DNA of 64,000 nucleotides from Anastrepha obliqua (GCF_027943255.1 NC_072892.1:23769792-23833791), one strand, 5' to 3'. Counted from the first letter of the stretch, positions 33,016-45,230 are shown. Numbers and translations are program-made. The notes: a model not told the origin generated them from the sequence alone.

Positions 33016-33174
33016 GAAAATCACTCTATTGTTGTTTTTTTTAAATATATTTTTTTTTCCATAAAACATTACACCTGGCGTGAGACAACAAGTAATTAGC
33101 TTACAAAGGTATGGAGTGAGAGTGCTATTTAAGTGCCAATGTCCAATGTCCATACAGAGTTGATGAAGTTTAGA
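33016..33174. other. AT-rich spacer
   Basis: No feature seen between the tandem array and the LINE fragment. Confidence 0.4.
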
Positions 33175-33650
33175 CAACTTTCTACCAGAAACTACGAATA
33201 TACAAAACTGTCATAAGACCTACAGTCAGTTACGGGTGCGTAGTATGGGTGCTGAAATCCAATGAAACCGATCACTTGAATTGTTTTGAAAAAAAGATTC
33301 TACGAAAAATATATGGACCTGCACGACTAGAAAACGGTGTTTACCGCATTCGGTACAACGACGAGTTAGACACACTTGTCAGGGGCGCAAATGTAATGAG
33401 GTACATGAAAGCGCAAAATATTCTATGGTACGGTTACATTTTACGAATGAACAACGATAGAGCTATAAAAAAAAACGAAACAAATCCACAAGGCGACAGA
33501 AGACCAGGGCGGCCGAGAAAACGATGGAGGGATGACATTGAAGGCGACTCTGGTGCTATGGGCATATCTGATATCAAACGAAAAGCTGATGAGCGACTGA
33601 CGTGGAGGCGAATTGTAACGGAAGCAATTGTTCACCACGAACTGTGATGC
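33175..33650 (+). pseudogene. LINE 3' ORF tail (endonuclease-RT type)
   Basis: Open from about 33180: TVIRPTVSYGCVVWVLKSNE, then FEKKILRKIYGPARLENGVY, MKAQNILWYGYILRMNNDRA, then RRPGRPRKRWRDDIEGD and the end TWRRIVTEAIVHHEL. These are the thumb and C-terminal motifs (IRP..YG..W, W.G...RM, GRPR.RW) of RTE/CR1-like LINE polymerases. The frame is intact to its stop (33646-33648) but lacks the catalytic palm. A GATGATG tract follows. The same family occurs at 60.63-61.05 kb, with the same ending A-x-VHHxL. Confidence 0.82.
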
Positions 33651-33819
33651 TATGATGATGCTGATGATACCTGTCATTTAAAACGAGTGACTAACAAGCA
33701 ATGATAAATGCGCTTAGTTGGCAATTAACTGCATGGATTTTGCAAGATCTGTTAGTGCTGCACGGTTAAGCCGACTTTGGGAAGATTTCCCTTTATTTGT
33801 GAGTCTTCTCATCATAGGG

Positions 33820-34062
33820 TTTTTGTGCGTCTGCCTATGTGTCTTCTGCTAGCGCGCTGCTCGTCAATAGTTTCGATCTCAGGCGTTGAATATCTGCGTT
33901 GGATATGTGCCAAGGTGCATTAGTCATGGTCCCCGAGTTTTTTAGACTGGACTCGTTGTAGTATACTTAGATTACTTTTTGCAGCAGACTTCCTCTAAAT
34001 CTGAATTCCATATTTCTAGATCTTTAGTACAGCAGTGCTTTGTTTTGCAATGATAATTTGGA
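33820..34062 (-). pseudogene. Jockey-type LINE RT C-terminal remnant
   Basis: The minus strand reads KYGIQI, a stop, RKSAAKSNLSILQRVQSKKL, then APWHISNADIQRLRSKLLTS in a shifted frame. This is the conserved YGIQLWG...N...LQR.Q.K.LR...NAPW...N segment that follows the RT fingers in Jockey-clade LINEs. One stop and one frameshift are visible. About 170 bp separate it from the opposite-strand LINE tail. Confidence 0.7.
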
Positions 34063-35200
34063 CTGAGCTCCAAGTAGTCAGTACAATTTCTTAAAATCAT
34101 TTTTAACTTCACTTCATTTTTTTCTTCTACAATTAATCATTATAATAGTAATAAATTGCTATAGCGCCGACTGTTGTGCGCATAGTGCCTTATGGCAAAT
34201 AATTGATCGGCATTTGTTGTAGAGATCACTTCATGAGTGAAACGTGAAAACAATGAAAAGTATTTTAATACCCCTGAAGTGCACTCTGATCAAATTTTTT
34301 TGTTTAATTTTATAGTTTTTGATTTTTTGTATTTCTCCCACCATATGCCTGCTGTTGTGTCACACATGTATGTGTGTATGTATGTAGTTTCAGCGGTATA
34401 CGAGCGGGTGTGCTCGCTCGATTTCATGCCCACATGCTTCATCTCATTCCCATTGCAACTTATCTAATGAAAAATGCAATAGAGGAATTTATTTGCATAG
34501 ACACACACATACATACATACGTATGTATGCGTACACGTGCACGCTCTGCCTTTGTTATTTGTATTTGTATTTTGCATTTTGCATTTAATTTCTGTTTACA
34601 TGCGTCGTTTTTTATTATTTTCCCCCTCCTCATATGCCTATCTCTGACTTCATTGCAGTGTTTGTTGTTTGTTTGCGCCGTAATTGCGTCGTTTCATGGA
34701 GCGCATGAAAAGTATTGCACAGTATTGATTTCCTGCCTTATAGCAAAAGCAAACCTGCATAATCTTTGCGAATGCTGACTTGTCACAATGCGTTTGAGTT
34801 GCAAGCAAAGCTGAAGCGGTCCAACATAACTAAATATCTCAGTAATTATTTCTTATAAATGTTCACTAATGTGTGTATGTGTCTATGACATTCGTCACAT
34901 TTGCCTTGTAAACGAATTAAAACACTTGTGTGTGTGTGTAGGCATTTGTAATTTATTTTTTGAAAGTTGATTAAATTCTTGGTCTATTCCGATGGTTGAA
35001 ATTCACATTTTACACAAATTAATGAAATGCATCGTGGAAACTCACAAATATTTTTATAGAGTAAACGTCTAAAGAAAGTATGCACCATAAATTGACAAGT
35101 TTGGACTTTTTATTTTTGTTTAAATTAATCCTGATACTCTTAAAAGCACATTTCATACCACAACAAAGACCAGGAGGTTTCTAACTTTATATATAATTTG
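34063..35200. other. Non-coding stretch
   Basis: TACA/TATG tracts near 34370-34385 and a palindromic CATACATACGTATGTATG near 34508. No gene recognised. Confidence 0.4.
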
Positions 35201-35204
35201 TAAG

Positions 35205-35770
35205 AATCCGGCGAATTTTTAACGAAATTTCAAACTTTTTACTCAGAATTTTTTGAAAAATTTCAGGTATGCAGTTTTATAGACCATTGAACTTTGGTAC
35301 ATATTTTGTAAAAATTCGGCATATTTTCATTAAAATTCAAACTTTTGTAGGAATTCGGCGAATTTTCAACGAAATTTCAAAATTTTTACTCAGAATATTT
35401 TGAAAAATTTCGGGTATTAAAATGTAAATTGCAAAAAGTCGGCATATTTTTATAAAAATTCAAACTTTTGTAGGAATTCGGCAAATTTTCAACGAAATTT
35501 TAAATTTTTTATTGAGAATTTTTAGAAAAATTTCGGGTATTAAAATGTAAATTGTAAAAATTCGGCATATTTTCATAAAAATTCAAATTTTTGTAAGAAT
35601 TCGGCAAATTTTCAACGAAATTTAAAATTTTTTACTCAGAATTTTTAGAAAAAATTCAGGTATGCAGTTTTACAGATCATTGAATTTTGGTATATATTTT
35701 GTAAAAGTCGGCATATTTTCATAAAAATGCAAAGTTTTTACTTAGAATCTTAAAAAAAATGTAAGTATGC
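35205..35770. repeat. AT-rich tandem array, about four units of 120-140 bp
   Basis: GAATTCGGCGAATTTTCAAC and close variants begin units near 35213, 35349, 35475 and 35597. Each continues with GAAATTTCAAA, TTTTACTCAGAAT, GAAAAATTTCAGGTAT and a CGGCATATTTTCATAAAAAT half-repeat, with some units shortened. A partial unit near 35700 ends the array. Confidence 0.85.
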
Positions 35771-37515
35771 AATTTTATGGCTCATTGAATTTTGGTGTAA
35801 TAAAGTGCAAGTTTCAAGTAGGTCCAAAATCACACTGATTTTTGAGAATTTTTTTCGGGCGCGATTTTCTGCATTTTCTCCATTCAACGCCTTCATTTCA
35901 TTTCTTCATTCAACGCCTACTGCACATTTTTTATATATAAGAAAACGCCCATCGTAAGCAGAAAAAATTGGCAAAAGTCAACGGTATTCTGTAGTCATTT
36001 GAAACACGCATGCCCGAATTTTTTTAAAAAATTAGAGTAAAAATGTCGAACTCTCCAAAAAAAAAAAAACTGAAAGTTTTACAAACTTTTTACAACGTTC
36101 GAAATTTTGCTTTATATGGCTGTTGTTGTAGTATGCACTATATTTTTATAAAAAAAAAATAATAATTGAAAATACAAAATAAATTAATTAATAGTCAAAA
36201 CTTGCCAATATATGGCGTATAGTTTTTTTCAAACCTACTGTGCTTGCAGATTTGCTGCACCTTTTTTCGCTTAATGCATTTGAATTTATCAGACGCAAGG
36301 AGGAGAATTTTGGTTTTTCTTTGAGCTTTAATAATTTTTGCTTTAATAAATCAATTAGTAATGCCAAAAGTTCGCTAGTCTGTGTGAAGAGCACCAACGG
36401 TATTTCATTAAACATTTTTTTTTGGCTATTTTCAGTTGTCACCTATGCACATAAATGCAATTTCACTTTTAATTGTGTGACCGAGCATTTGAGTTGTATC
36501 GCTTCACACATACATACAAGTACACTGCATATGTATATGTATAAGGTAATTTCAAAATTGCAATGCAATTAAAGTTTGCCAGAAATGCCATCACATAGAA
36601 ATTAAGTTTAAAATTAGTTTGACTTTGATTTGCCAACAGCAGTTTTGCACATTTTTCCGGCAAACAACTTAGTTTTTTTGTTTTTGTCCCAAGATAATTG
36701 ATATTTCTCTTGCAAAATGCTAAATGCAAAATGCACTTGTCAATGTTATTTTTCTATGCAGGTTTTGTTGTTTGCTGTGCGCCCCCCGTTCTTGATCGTT
36801 GTCGATCCTAAGCATACAGAAATAAGCTGTGTGGTTGCCTGTGTCTAACCTTGAAAATAACATTCACCATAGCGTACAAATACGCGCACATACATACATA
36901 TGTATGTATACGTAGTGGATGCTGGTGGACAACCACGTCACATCTACACTTACATTCACTTGCTTACTTGTCTGTGTCAAATGTAATTACATTTTACCAT
37001 ATTTAAAAATAAAATAGTAATAGCGAAAAGGTGATCGTCCACAGAGTGAAAATTGACACGAGCTAAACAAAAAAAAGCACAAAAAATAAAAAATAAATTC
37101 AAAAAGAAGCTTTGAAATTATTCAGAAAATGAGTTGCTCTGCACAAGTTAACAATGACAAAACGTGCTGTCCATTATTCCACTTTTTGTTTTTGTTTGCG
37201 GCGATTGATGCAGAATTAGTTTGGCTTTGTGCTTTGAAGAAAATGGGTAGCTGCTGGCAGATGAGTTTAAGTGTTTCAGCACTGTTTAGGTAAAAATGTG
37301 ACAGAGGCCAACGTTGAGTAATGCATGTTTTGAAGCATATGGTATTAAAAACGACAAGTAGGGTTGCCATGAGTAATTTTTTTGCTTATATACAAAAAAA
37401 CTGCTATTTGATTTTAAATTACCAGCCACGGAGGAAAACTAGTTTACACAGGTTTTAAGAAAAATAATATATAAAAGTATATATTTTAGTATATATGTAT
37501 ATAAAAATAGCGGTT
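35771..37515. other. Non-coding stretch
   Basis: A perfect ACATACATACATATGTATGT-type palindrome near 36890. No gene or repeat family recognised. Confidence 0.4.
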
Positions 37516-37717
37516 GAACTCTTTTTGGGCATTTGGCCGAGCTCCTCCTCCAAATTATGGCGTGCGTCTTGCTGTTTTCCACAAATGGAGGGACTTACAG
37601 TAGGCGATCGCTATTAGAAAAAACGTTTTCTGTCATTTTTGTGTTTCATGTTCGGAGATTCGAACTTGTGCATTACCGAATGGTAGTCCCGCACCCATCC
37701 ATTCAGTTACGGCGCGG
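37516..37717 (-). mobile_element. SINE-1 copy with internal deletion
   Basis: Has the tail-side CTCTTTTTGGGCATTTGGCC, the TGGAGGGACTTACAGTAG block, then jumps to GCGATCGCTATTAGAAAAAA and the head CCGAATGGTAGTC...CATTCAGTTACGG. About 110 bp between the CTACAG and GGGCGATCG blocks are missing. Confidence 0.8.
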
Positions 37718-37814
37718 CGAAAAAAAAATAAAGGAAGAAAAAAAAATTAAATAATTTTCTAAATTATCATTTTCCAGGTTTATATAAAAAAATTAAAACT
37801 TTTTTTAATCTTAA
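37718..37814. other. A-rich spacer
   Basis: No feature seen. Confidence 0.4.
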
Positions 37815-38182
37815 CAAAATGGTGCAAAATTAATCATCCATGTTGGGTTTTGAATAACGTTTTTATTAAACTTTTTTTGTGTGTAGGAAACCTTTCGTTT
37901 ACCTTTACGCGCTCCATTACTTGACTGTTTGTTTACTAGGTGGCGCAAAATTAATCACCCATTTTTGTTTTTGAATAACGTTTTTATTAAAAGAATTTTG
38001 TTTGAGTGCTGGAAATCTTTATTTTGATCTTTACGAGCTTCATTACATGTCTGTTTGTACACAGGGTGGCGCAAAATTAATCAGGCATGCATTTTTGCTA
38101 AAAAAAAAAAATGATTTACGTACAATTGACTGTACAAAAATTATAAATTTTCCGATGGGCCGATTAATTTTGCGACACCTTG
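37815..38182. mobile_element. MITE-A tandem triplication
   Basis: Three left ends in the same direction (CAAAATGGTGCAAAATTAATC at 37815, CTAGGTGGCGCAAAATTAATC near 37936, CAGGGTGGCGCAAAATTAATC at 38062), spaced 121 and 126 bp, but only one right end (TTAATTTTGCGACACCTTG, ending 38182, then TA). The segments after the first two left ends share TTTTGAATAACGTTTTTATT and a CATTAC(A/T)TG(A/T)CTGTTTGT block. This is a head-to-tail array of one MITE rather than separate insertions. Confidence 0.78.
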
Positions 38183-38184
38183 TA

Positions 38185-39388
38185 TACATAAAAAAAAAAC
38201 ACGAAAATTACTAATTTTTATTTTATTTCATTTTTTTTATTTCTACCATTATTTGTTTTTTCGTGGCTATAAACAGCTTTAGTTTTAACTTCGTAATGTA
38301 CGAATGGTTGTACAACATTCAATATTCTACTACTATACGCTCCTAAAAGAAAAAATCTAGTGCATTCGTTAAATGAAAAAAATTCGCAAATGAAAAATAA
38401 TCACAAATCAAAGAAAATTTTTCGCTATTTTAAACTTTCATTTTGTTATACAAAAATTCAATGAGCTATAGAACTGCGAACCCAGGGATTTTTTCAAAAA
38501 TTCAGACATATTTTGTTTTTAATTTTAATGAAAATGATTCGAAATTTTTATAAATTTTGTACTAAGGAAAAACTTGAATTATTATGGTCACTATTATAGA
38601 ATGAACTACTTTATTTGCAATATTTTCGCAAAAGAATATAAATAAATAATAAATAACTAAAATAATTGCAATTGAAAAATAAATAGGTTAATAATCAAAA
38701 TTTGTATACATAATTTTGAGGGCTGCATTTTTTCAGTGTATTTTTCCAATTTGATCAACGCCATAATGGCTGGGACTTAACGACAGAGCAATGCTGTGGT
38801 AGTCATTTAGTCGTTGAACTGCTCTAAGTTAAGAACGCACAAACATTCAACCAATATTTTACATACACAGACACACAAATATGTACAGATAAATTAAGTT
38901 GCATAACAAATGTGAATTTTCCCTTTGTGGTTTGGAGGGCAAAGCTGTGATAATTTGTGCTCGCTCAGAACACTTCAGATGTGAATTGCATTGCTAGTTA
39001 AGTGGGGAACTGTTTGTAATGATAAGCGCTAAATAATGGTAAACTGAGTAAACCTGCGAGCACAAGAATCAAAACGACCAAAGGCATGAGAAGAGAGTAC
39101 ATAAGAGACAGTTAACTGAAATTTGGACGAGATCAGTTTGGTTGGGTTGTTAAACTTTTTACAAAAAAGTAAGTTTTGGTTGTCCAAGTACTCAGAAAAT
39201 TGATTGAATTCTAATTGGAAGAAACTATTTGTCTTAAACCAATAAAAATTTAATAGTTTTAGTTCGTGGCTAAGCTTCGAAGAACCGGTGGGTGCTAGAG
39301 TGTCGAGAATGCTGTGGTCGTCATATCATCGGTGTATGCTTCCAATTAAAGTGTTATCGAATGCCCATAGGTGGCACAACAATCAATA
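38185..39388. other. AT-rich non-coding stretch
   Basis: Part of 38440-38560 faintly resembles the 35.2-kb array (AATTCAATGAGCTATAGAA, AAATTCAGACATATTTTG). No gene. Confidence 0.35.
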
Positions 39389-39545
39389 TTACGTTGTTGT
39401 TGTTGTTATAGTAGCATAAACATTTCTCGTTCATATACGAGGAATGCTGCTGAAGTGATAGTCCTTGGCCGGATAACCGGGACGTTCCGGTTACGCAGAA
39501 CCACCAACTGTCGTGGGAACAGCTTTCTGGAGAGGCGATATTGTA
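39389..39545 (-). repeat. LINE/SINE 3'-end repeat with (CAA)n tail
   Basis: On the minus strand, GTTCTGCGTAACCGGAACGT, CCGGCCAAGGACTATCACTT and GTTTATGCTACTATAACAAC lead into a (CAA)n tail. The shape (GC-balanced body, triplet tail) is that of a Jockey-type LINE 3'UTR; I cannot join it to a coding part here. Confidence 0.5.
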
Positions 39546-40906
39546 ACCAATGAAGTTCTACTGAGGTGCGATTATTGCTAGTTGAAAATCGATATGACGT
39601 CTCGGCGGGTGCTGGAGGGCGGTACTACTGGTTCTACCGGTTCAAGAGCTCTACTCACAGACAAGTGATGAAGTTGTGCAATCGGACGAAGACAAAATAA
39701 AAAAATATCTTTTGAGGCTATTCCACGTATTGCCATCTGTGAGCATCCGCCCAGTTTTTTGCGCTACTGTACCGCTTTTCAAACACCTTTTCTACGTAAT
39801 CCCTCAAAACAGAAAAAACACAGTTTTTTACAAGTGTCTTGCCTTTGATCCACATTTTATTCGATATTTTAGAATTTACAGTGTCAGTACTTTACTGATC
39901 AAAATATAACCGTATGATTTTTGAAATGTCATTTTTCGATTGGGCATCGAACAAAAAAGGTTTGAAGTTGCTAAAACCTCGCTGATTGTCGAATTTTTTC
40001 CACATAATTAAAAAATTTTAAATAGGCTTATTTTTAAAAAAAAATTTAATAGACTACAAAATTGCATTTAAATTTTTTTCAGACGTTTTAGGGTTTTAAT
40101 GAATATTTTTTGACCTTATTTTTAATTTGTTTTTTTAATTTTGTTTTTTAATTTTTTTTCTTTAATTTTGTTTTTTAATTTTTTTTCTTTAATTGTTTTC
40201 TAAATAGTTTCAGAGTTTAATTGATGCCATTTTTGGTATATAGGGAGGTATATATAAAAAAATTAATAAACATTGCGCAAACAAAAACAAAAAATGGGCA
40301 AAATGGGGACGTGCTATTAGAGGGGCAATCGTTTTATCTTTTATTTTAAATTTTTTTATACGTATTTAAATGGCCTTTATAGAGGCAAACTACATATTTA
40401 AAAAATTGTCCTAGCCAAATTAGCCAAATAGGGACTTCGCCCTAGGGCTTAGTAATCGTCCCGAAAATCTTAAAATTAATATTTTTTATTTAATATTTAA
40501 TGCCACGTAAATGGAACAAATTTAAACTTTTTAATAAGTGATTTGAAATAAAATAATTACAAAAAAAAAAAAGTATAAAATAATTACAGGCAAACGTCAC
40601 ACAGCACAACTGCAATTTCTATTCTTTCTATTGTTGTGGGGACTTTTTAATTTGTTTCTGCAGCTATATGCACTACTGCCCCCTTTCGCATGTTCTGTGC
40701 ATATTTCTGACCATGATATTATTTTTATCATGCTTTTACACTCCACTCACTAAAATTTTATAGAATTGTAAGAAAAAGCCTTGAAAAAAAAAAAAAATAA
40801 AATGGAACAACAAAAAGCTCAACGATTTAGCGACTTCTTTGAAGTTGAGCTTTATCTTAATTACGCAATTAACTAGAAAACTCGCTTTCTATAATATATT
40901 CATATA
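39546..40906. other. AT-rich non-coding stretch
   Basis: Contains two tandem TTTAATTTTGTTTTTTAATT units near 40130-40190. No gene recognised. Confidence 0.4.
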
Positions 40907-41692
40907 CAAGGGTTGCTATTTACATTTCTAACCTTGGGCATTTCTTATGGTGCAAGGCGCTATGTGACATTTCCATTGGAAAGTTTGACATATTTTCCGA
41001 CAAACGCGCTCAGAACGTTTTGATTTGTGAGCCATATTTGTGTTGTTTACAATGGCCTTAAAAATTAACACGGCAAAAAACAAAAAATAATAATGAAACT
41101 GTGAATTCAATCGTCCGGCCATGTTTTCACAATTTTTGAAGAGGAAATGTTCTTATTTAGTTTTTAGAAACGGTGCACAGTGGCAACGAGCATAATCAGG
41201 AATGGAGTGATAGACCATAAAGCAGCGATGCACAAAAATGATTATAGAGCAAGGAAGCACCATCCATTAGAATCGTAAAAAATTGTTTGAATTTTTATTA
41301 ATTTCCTCATGGAATTCTGGGAAAATCGCCTAAAGACAGTTGTTGTGCCAGAAAATATTGTTGCTGTGCGGCTGAAATTGAAGCATTCTTGGATATTTAT
41401 ACGACGAGCATCAATAAGATTTTGCATGTTCACTTTATGGTAAAAAGTTGTGATCTCACACAGTTAAAAAACACGCATGGGAACGTAACTTGTCAAAGTG
41501 CTTCGAAAATTGGTTCAAACGATAGGCAAAATTATGCTGATTATCATGGAGAATATTTTGAAAAACAAAAAAAAAAAAATAAAAAATAGAGAAATAAATA
41601 AAATTAAATAAAAACAAATTTAAATAAAAAAAAGTTTAAAAAATAAAAAAATAATAAAACCGTTTTTAACCAAATATAAATAGCTACTCTCA
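40907..41692 (+). mobile_element. Degenerate mariner element (786 bp)
   Basis: Left end CAAGGGTTGCTATTTACATT after TA; right end ...CAAATATAAATAGCTACTCTCA before TA is a roughly 70% inverse. In the plus strand, PENIVAVRLK and IEAFLDIYTTSINKILHVHF correspond to the first part of a mariner paired/HTH domain, and further on WERNLSKCFENWFKR and ADYHGEYFEKQ correspond to the C-terminal tail. The catalytic core between them is deleted and both remaining pieces contain shifts. A third mariner lineage, distinct from those at 26.3 and 31.4 kb. Confidence 0.65.
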
Positions 41693-41724
41693 TACTTATG
41701 CATATGAGATATATATATATAATT

Positions 41725-42031
41725 GGCGTTTACACCCTTTTTGGGTGTTTGGCCAAGCTCCTAGTCCTATTTGTGGTGTGCGTCTTGATGTTGTTCCCCA
41801 AATGGAGGGACCTACAGTTTCAAGCCGACTCCGAACGGCAGGTATTTTTTTCTGAGCAGCTTTTTCATGGTAGAAATCCACTATGAGGTTTGCCATTGAC
41901 TGCCGAGGGGCGACCGCTATTAGAAAAAACTTTTTCTTCATTTTGGTCTTTCAGCGAGATTCGAACCTACGTTCTCTCTGTGAATTCCGAATGGTAGTCA
42001 CGCACCAACCCATTCGGCTACGGCGGCCGCC
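41725..42031 (-). mobile_element. SINE-1 full-length copy (best in window)
   Basis: In SINE orientation: head GGCGGCCGCCGTAGCCGAAT with box A-like TAGCCGAATGGG (42020 to 42009) and box B GGTTCGAATCTC (41967 to 41956); body with ATCGC/GTCGCCCCTCGGCAGTCAAT, the CATGAAAAAGCTGCTCAG block, CTGTAGGTCCCTCCATTTGG; 3' hairpin ACACCCAAAAAGGGTGT at 41748-41732 and tail AACGCCAATTATATATATAT. The CCGAATGG in box A and CCATTCGG 16 nt later are perfectly complementary. No clear target-site duplication. Confidence 0.9.
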
Positions 42032-44412
42032 CTCGTAAATATGCTAAGAATTTTTTTATGACTATAGTTCTAACTTTTTCTATGACTGCACGTCATCTAT
42101 TTGTCAGCCATACAACTTTGGCGTTTTTTGCAAAAGCGATCCCACAAATTAAATTAAAATCAAATGGTGCATTGGACAATCGCGTTTTACCAGAAACTCA
42201 CTTGCATGCCATATTAGTAGGCTAATTAGAGACAGCCCGCACTTTCATGACTACCAACACTAATGTTAGGAAATTAATTTCCGCGTTCACATTTTTGTGC
42301 GCTTAATTGTTGCGCCAATTTACGTCCAGCAAAATGTTGCGCATACGCCACGTGTGCCTTCGCGACCGCCATGACTTCATGGTGCGCACATCTGTTTAGA
42401 AAAAGAAGTTTAATGCCGTACATTGTAAAATGACGCGCAATAACTAAAGTGCACGAAACCTTCCTTTGTTCCCTGTCATAATGTCGTATTGCCATAATGT
42501 GGCTGCCGCCAGTCGGGCTTGTGCGGTTCGAGCGAGGGGCCATCACAGTCATCATTGCCAACGAAACGTGTCATTATGACAATTTAATGCAGTATAGCCG
42601 CAACAAAGTATTTTTATTGTTTTCTTACTACACGTGTGCACGAGCACATTATTTCTGCTTTTTGTTGTAATTTTTTTGGCGTCTGTTTTTAGTTAGTTTT
42701 GTTTCTGTTCTTCGAGAGCGTTAGATTTAGGTGCTTTACGGCAGACAGCAGACGTAGGTGAATATTTCAAAAAATATAGTAGCGCATATATACATAGGTA
42801 TGCATGTATGTGTGCGCATTACAGTGGAGTGGTTGTGAAGTGCATTTTTGCGCTTTGACTCATCTGCATGCACTGCTCGAGATTTTGCCTCAGTTGCATT
42901 GCAATGCAACACCAGCTGCGCACTACAACATACGGATTCACATCGGAATTCAAGTACTTGGCTGGCATTTTTATATTTTCGCGTCTATTTGTTTGTTTTA
43001 TGACTTTGTTAATTGCAAGTGACCCACTAGCGGACCAATATAACGTTTTCTACTTGTTGCCGTTGTGTGGTGTCCGCATTGGTCTCTTATTGTGCCAGGC
43101 GAAAAGTGCACCCGCGAAAACTTTAATGTGCCATTTGATGTTTGGCAATTTTTTCGTTATGGGGCCACTTGCAATTTGCAATTATAATAAATGAAAATGT
43201 AGTACGAAATTACAAGCAAAACAGCAATAATAATTACACGAAGACAAAACAAAACTGTGTCAAGCACTTGCTTTTGCACCACTTCGCATTTACGACCAGG
43301 CGCGAATGCGATACGTTAACACATTTGGATTTATGCAGTTGCTGCTGCTGTGGCAAAATTGTGTTGCAAGTGTGAAAAATCTAAAATCTGCTGTGCAGCA
43401 CAATTGGTGATTGCATTGGGGTGTGCAGAGTTTTCAGCGTTGGAATTAATAGTAGGTAGTGATTTGAAGAAGGAATATCAATAACACGCTCACTAACTTA
43501 ATTTGCCGATGAATAAATAAACTGCGCTATTTATATTTATTTTACACTTAAACAACTCGTGCCACTACAATGCGCTATTGGACAACCTCAGTGTAATTAG
43601 TGCAAGCAGCCAGAAATGGCTGCGGTGTAACTCATTGCCAAATATTTAAGCGCACGTGCAGGTCTTGCGCAAAAAACTTCCGCAAAGGGCGAGTCTATTG
43701 TATATAGTGAAGGCCCTTACATAGAAGCACGCGTACACGTACACACACACACCCAAGCAATAAATAAAAGAGAAACTTAGCACGGCAAGCTAAGCATTAA
43801 ATTGAAAACCAGTATGAAAAGGCAAAGCCTCTCAGTGGCATTTGATCGCATACGGCGATAGTCGTCAATTTTATTATTTGTATGTACAAAAGCTCGAAAA
43901 ATGTTGGAAATCAGACTGAGAGAACATAAATAAGCAACATAGCATATCCGTAATCATACAACAATAATAAACACTAATGCCTTAACTGCGCATATCACAA
44001 AAGAGATGCGGAAAAGAAAACTTGAAAAACTCACCACTTACAAAAATGGAGTATCAAAAAAAAAAAATTAAAAAAAAAGGAATTTTCAAGGCTGATTAAT
44101 TCACATTCGTTAACGGCAATGAAATTGTTGTTTGTAATATATTGCTTTATTAAGTAAATACCCCAGCCAACACGCGTACAGCTACATAAACAAATCAAAC
44201 GAAGCTACCCTGCAGGGAAAACCTGTAGTGGTGGTGGAACGTGTTTACGCGCAGAGCAAGTACGGCAAATTGAAAAGTAAACGAGAATATCATTGAAAAT
44301 CATTGTTAAATATTTAAATTAATAAATTTACTAGCTGAACTACAACTAGTAAGGGAAAATATCCAAAAAAATTAAAAAAAAGAGATGCGAAAAAATTAAA
44401 AAATATTTTTTT
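42032..44412. other. Non-coding stretch with GC-balanced island
   Basis: The island at about 42240-42580 keeps a 95-codon minus frame open (HHEVMAVAKAHVAYAQHFAG) without any known domain; it may be a conserved regulatory element. The rest has CA/TA tracts (43735-43755) and A-runs. No gene can be supported. Confidence 0.3.
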
Positions 44413-45230
44413 TTGTTTTTACCAGGAATCGAATGCAGGGTCGCCTTAAGAACACGCCTATTGTTCTCCAATGGATGTTGGAGTTGTGTTTCCTATAGAT
44501 ATAATTTAGCTAATTCAGTACAAGTTCCAAATTGCCATGCAAGGGACACAACAGGTTATAATCGACACTTCTTGACACTCGCAGATAGCAGCAGAAGGTC
44601 AATTACTAAGAGAAACCAGTATAAATTTCAATTCCTCGGCAGTAGTATTGAAAGTTGTAGTGGCAGTCAAGCTGCATGGCGAGCCCTTGCTAACCCATGC
44701 TGCTCTTCGAAATTAGTCGGTGAATGTAAGACAAAACTGAACAGTGTTGCAAAACACAACAAAGTTTGTCATATTTGGGTGACTGGACATTGTGGTATTG
44801 CAGGGAACGAGTTGACTAACAAACTGGCTAATGAAGGCTCTGCAAGCATACCAATAGGCCCTGGCACCCTTTCTAGGTGTCAATACTGCATCGATTCTAC
44901 TATGGATTGACCACTTCATGAGATCTACCCATAGCAGGCGTTGGTCTGAGTTGGACTCCTGCAGAGTAGCACAGTGCTCTGTGAAAGAACAAAACAGGAG
45001 ATTAGCAATCTTTCTGCTAAAACTTAGTAGAAAGGACCTGAGAGTACTGGTAGGTGCAATACGTCTGTGGTAGGGCACAACGCCTGTGGTCAGCATATGG
45101 CTAGCATGGGAATCAGAGGCGACGCAATATGCCTATTTTCTCCTGAGACACTGCAGAGCATTTCCTCTGTTTCTAGAATCAGTCCGGCGTTTTCTACATA
45201 GAATCAGACTTAGGCTGTTTTCATACTCTT
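44413..45230 (+). pseudogene. LINE RNase H and C-terminal fragment
   Basis: Plus strand: CSGSQAAWRALANPC (Asp block with Asp changed to Gly), NKVCHIWVTGHCGIAGNELT then NKLANEGSA (final block), a stop, then RRWSELDSCRVAQCSV and LAIFLLKLSRKDLRVLVGAI. LSRKD also occurs in the fragment at 51.29-51.9 kb, so both derive from one I/R1/LOA-like LINE family. The zinc-knuckle end is not clear. Non-functional. Confidence 0.75.

Noticed and set aside
35205..35770. CRISPR-like array
   Set aside because: Units are long, diverged and AT-rich without short identical repeats and unique spacers; the DNA is eukaryotic. It is a degenerate tandem repeat.
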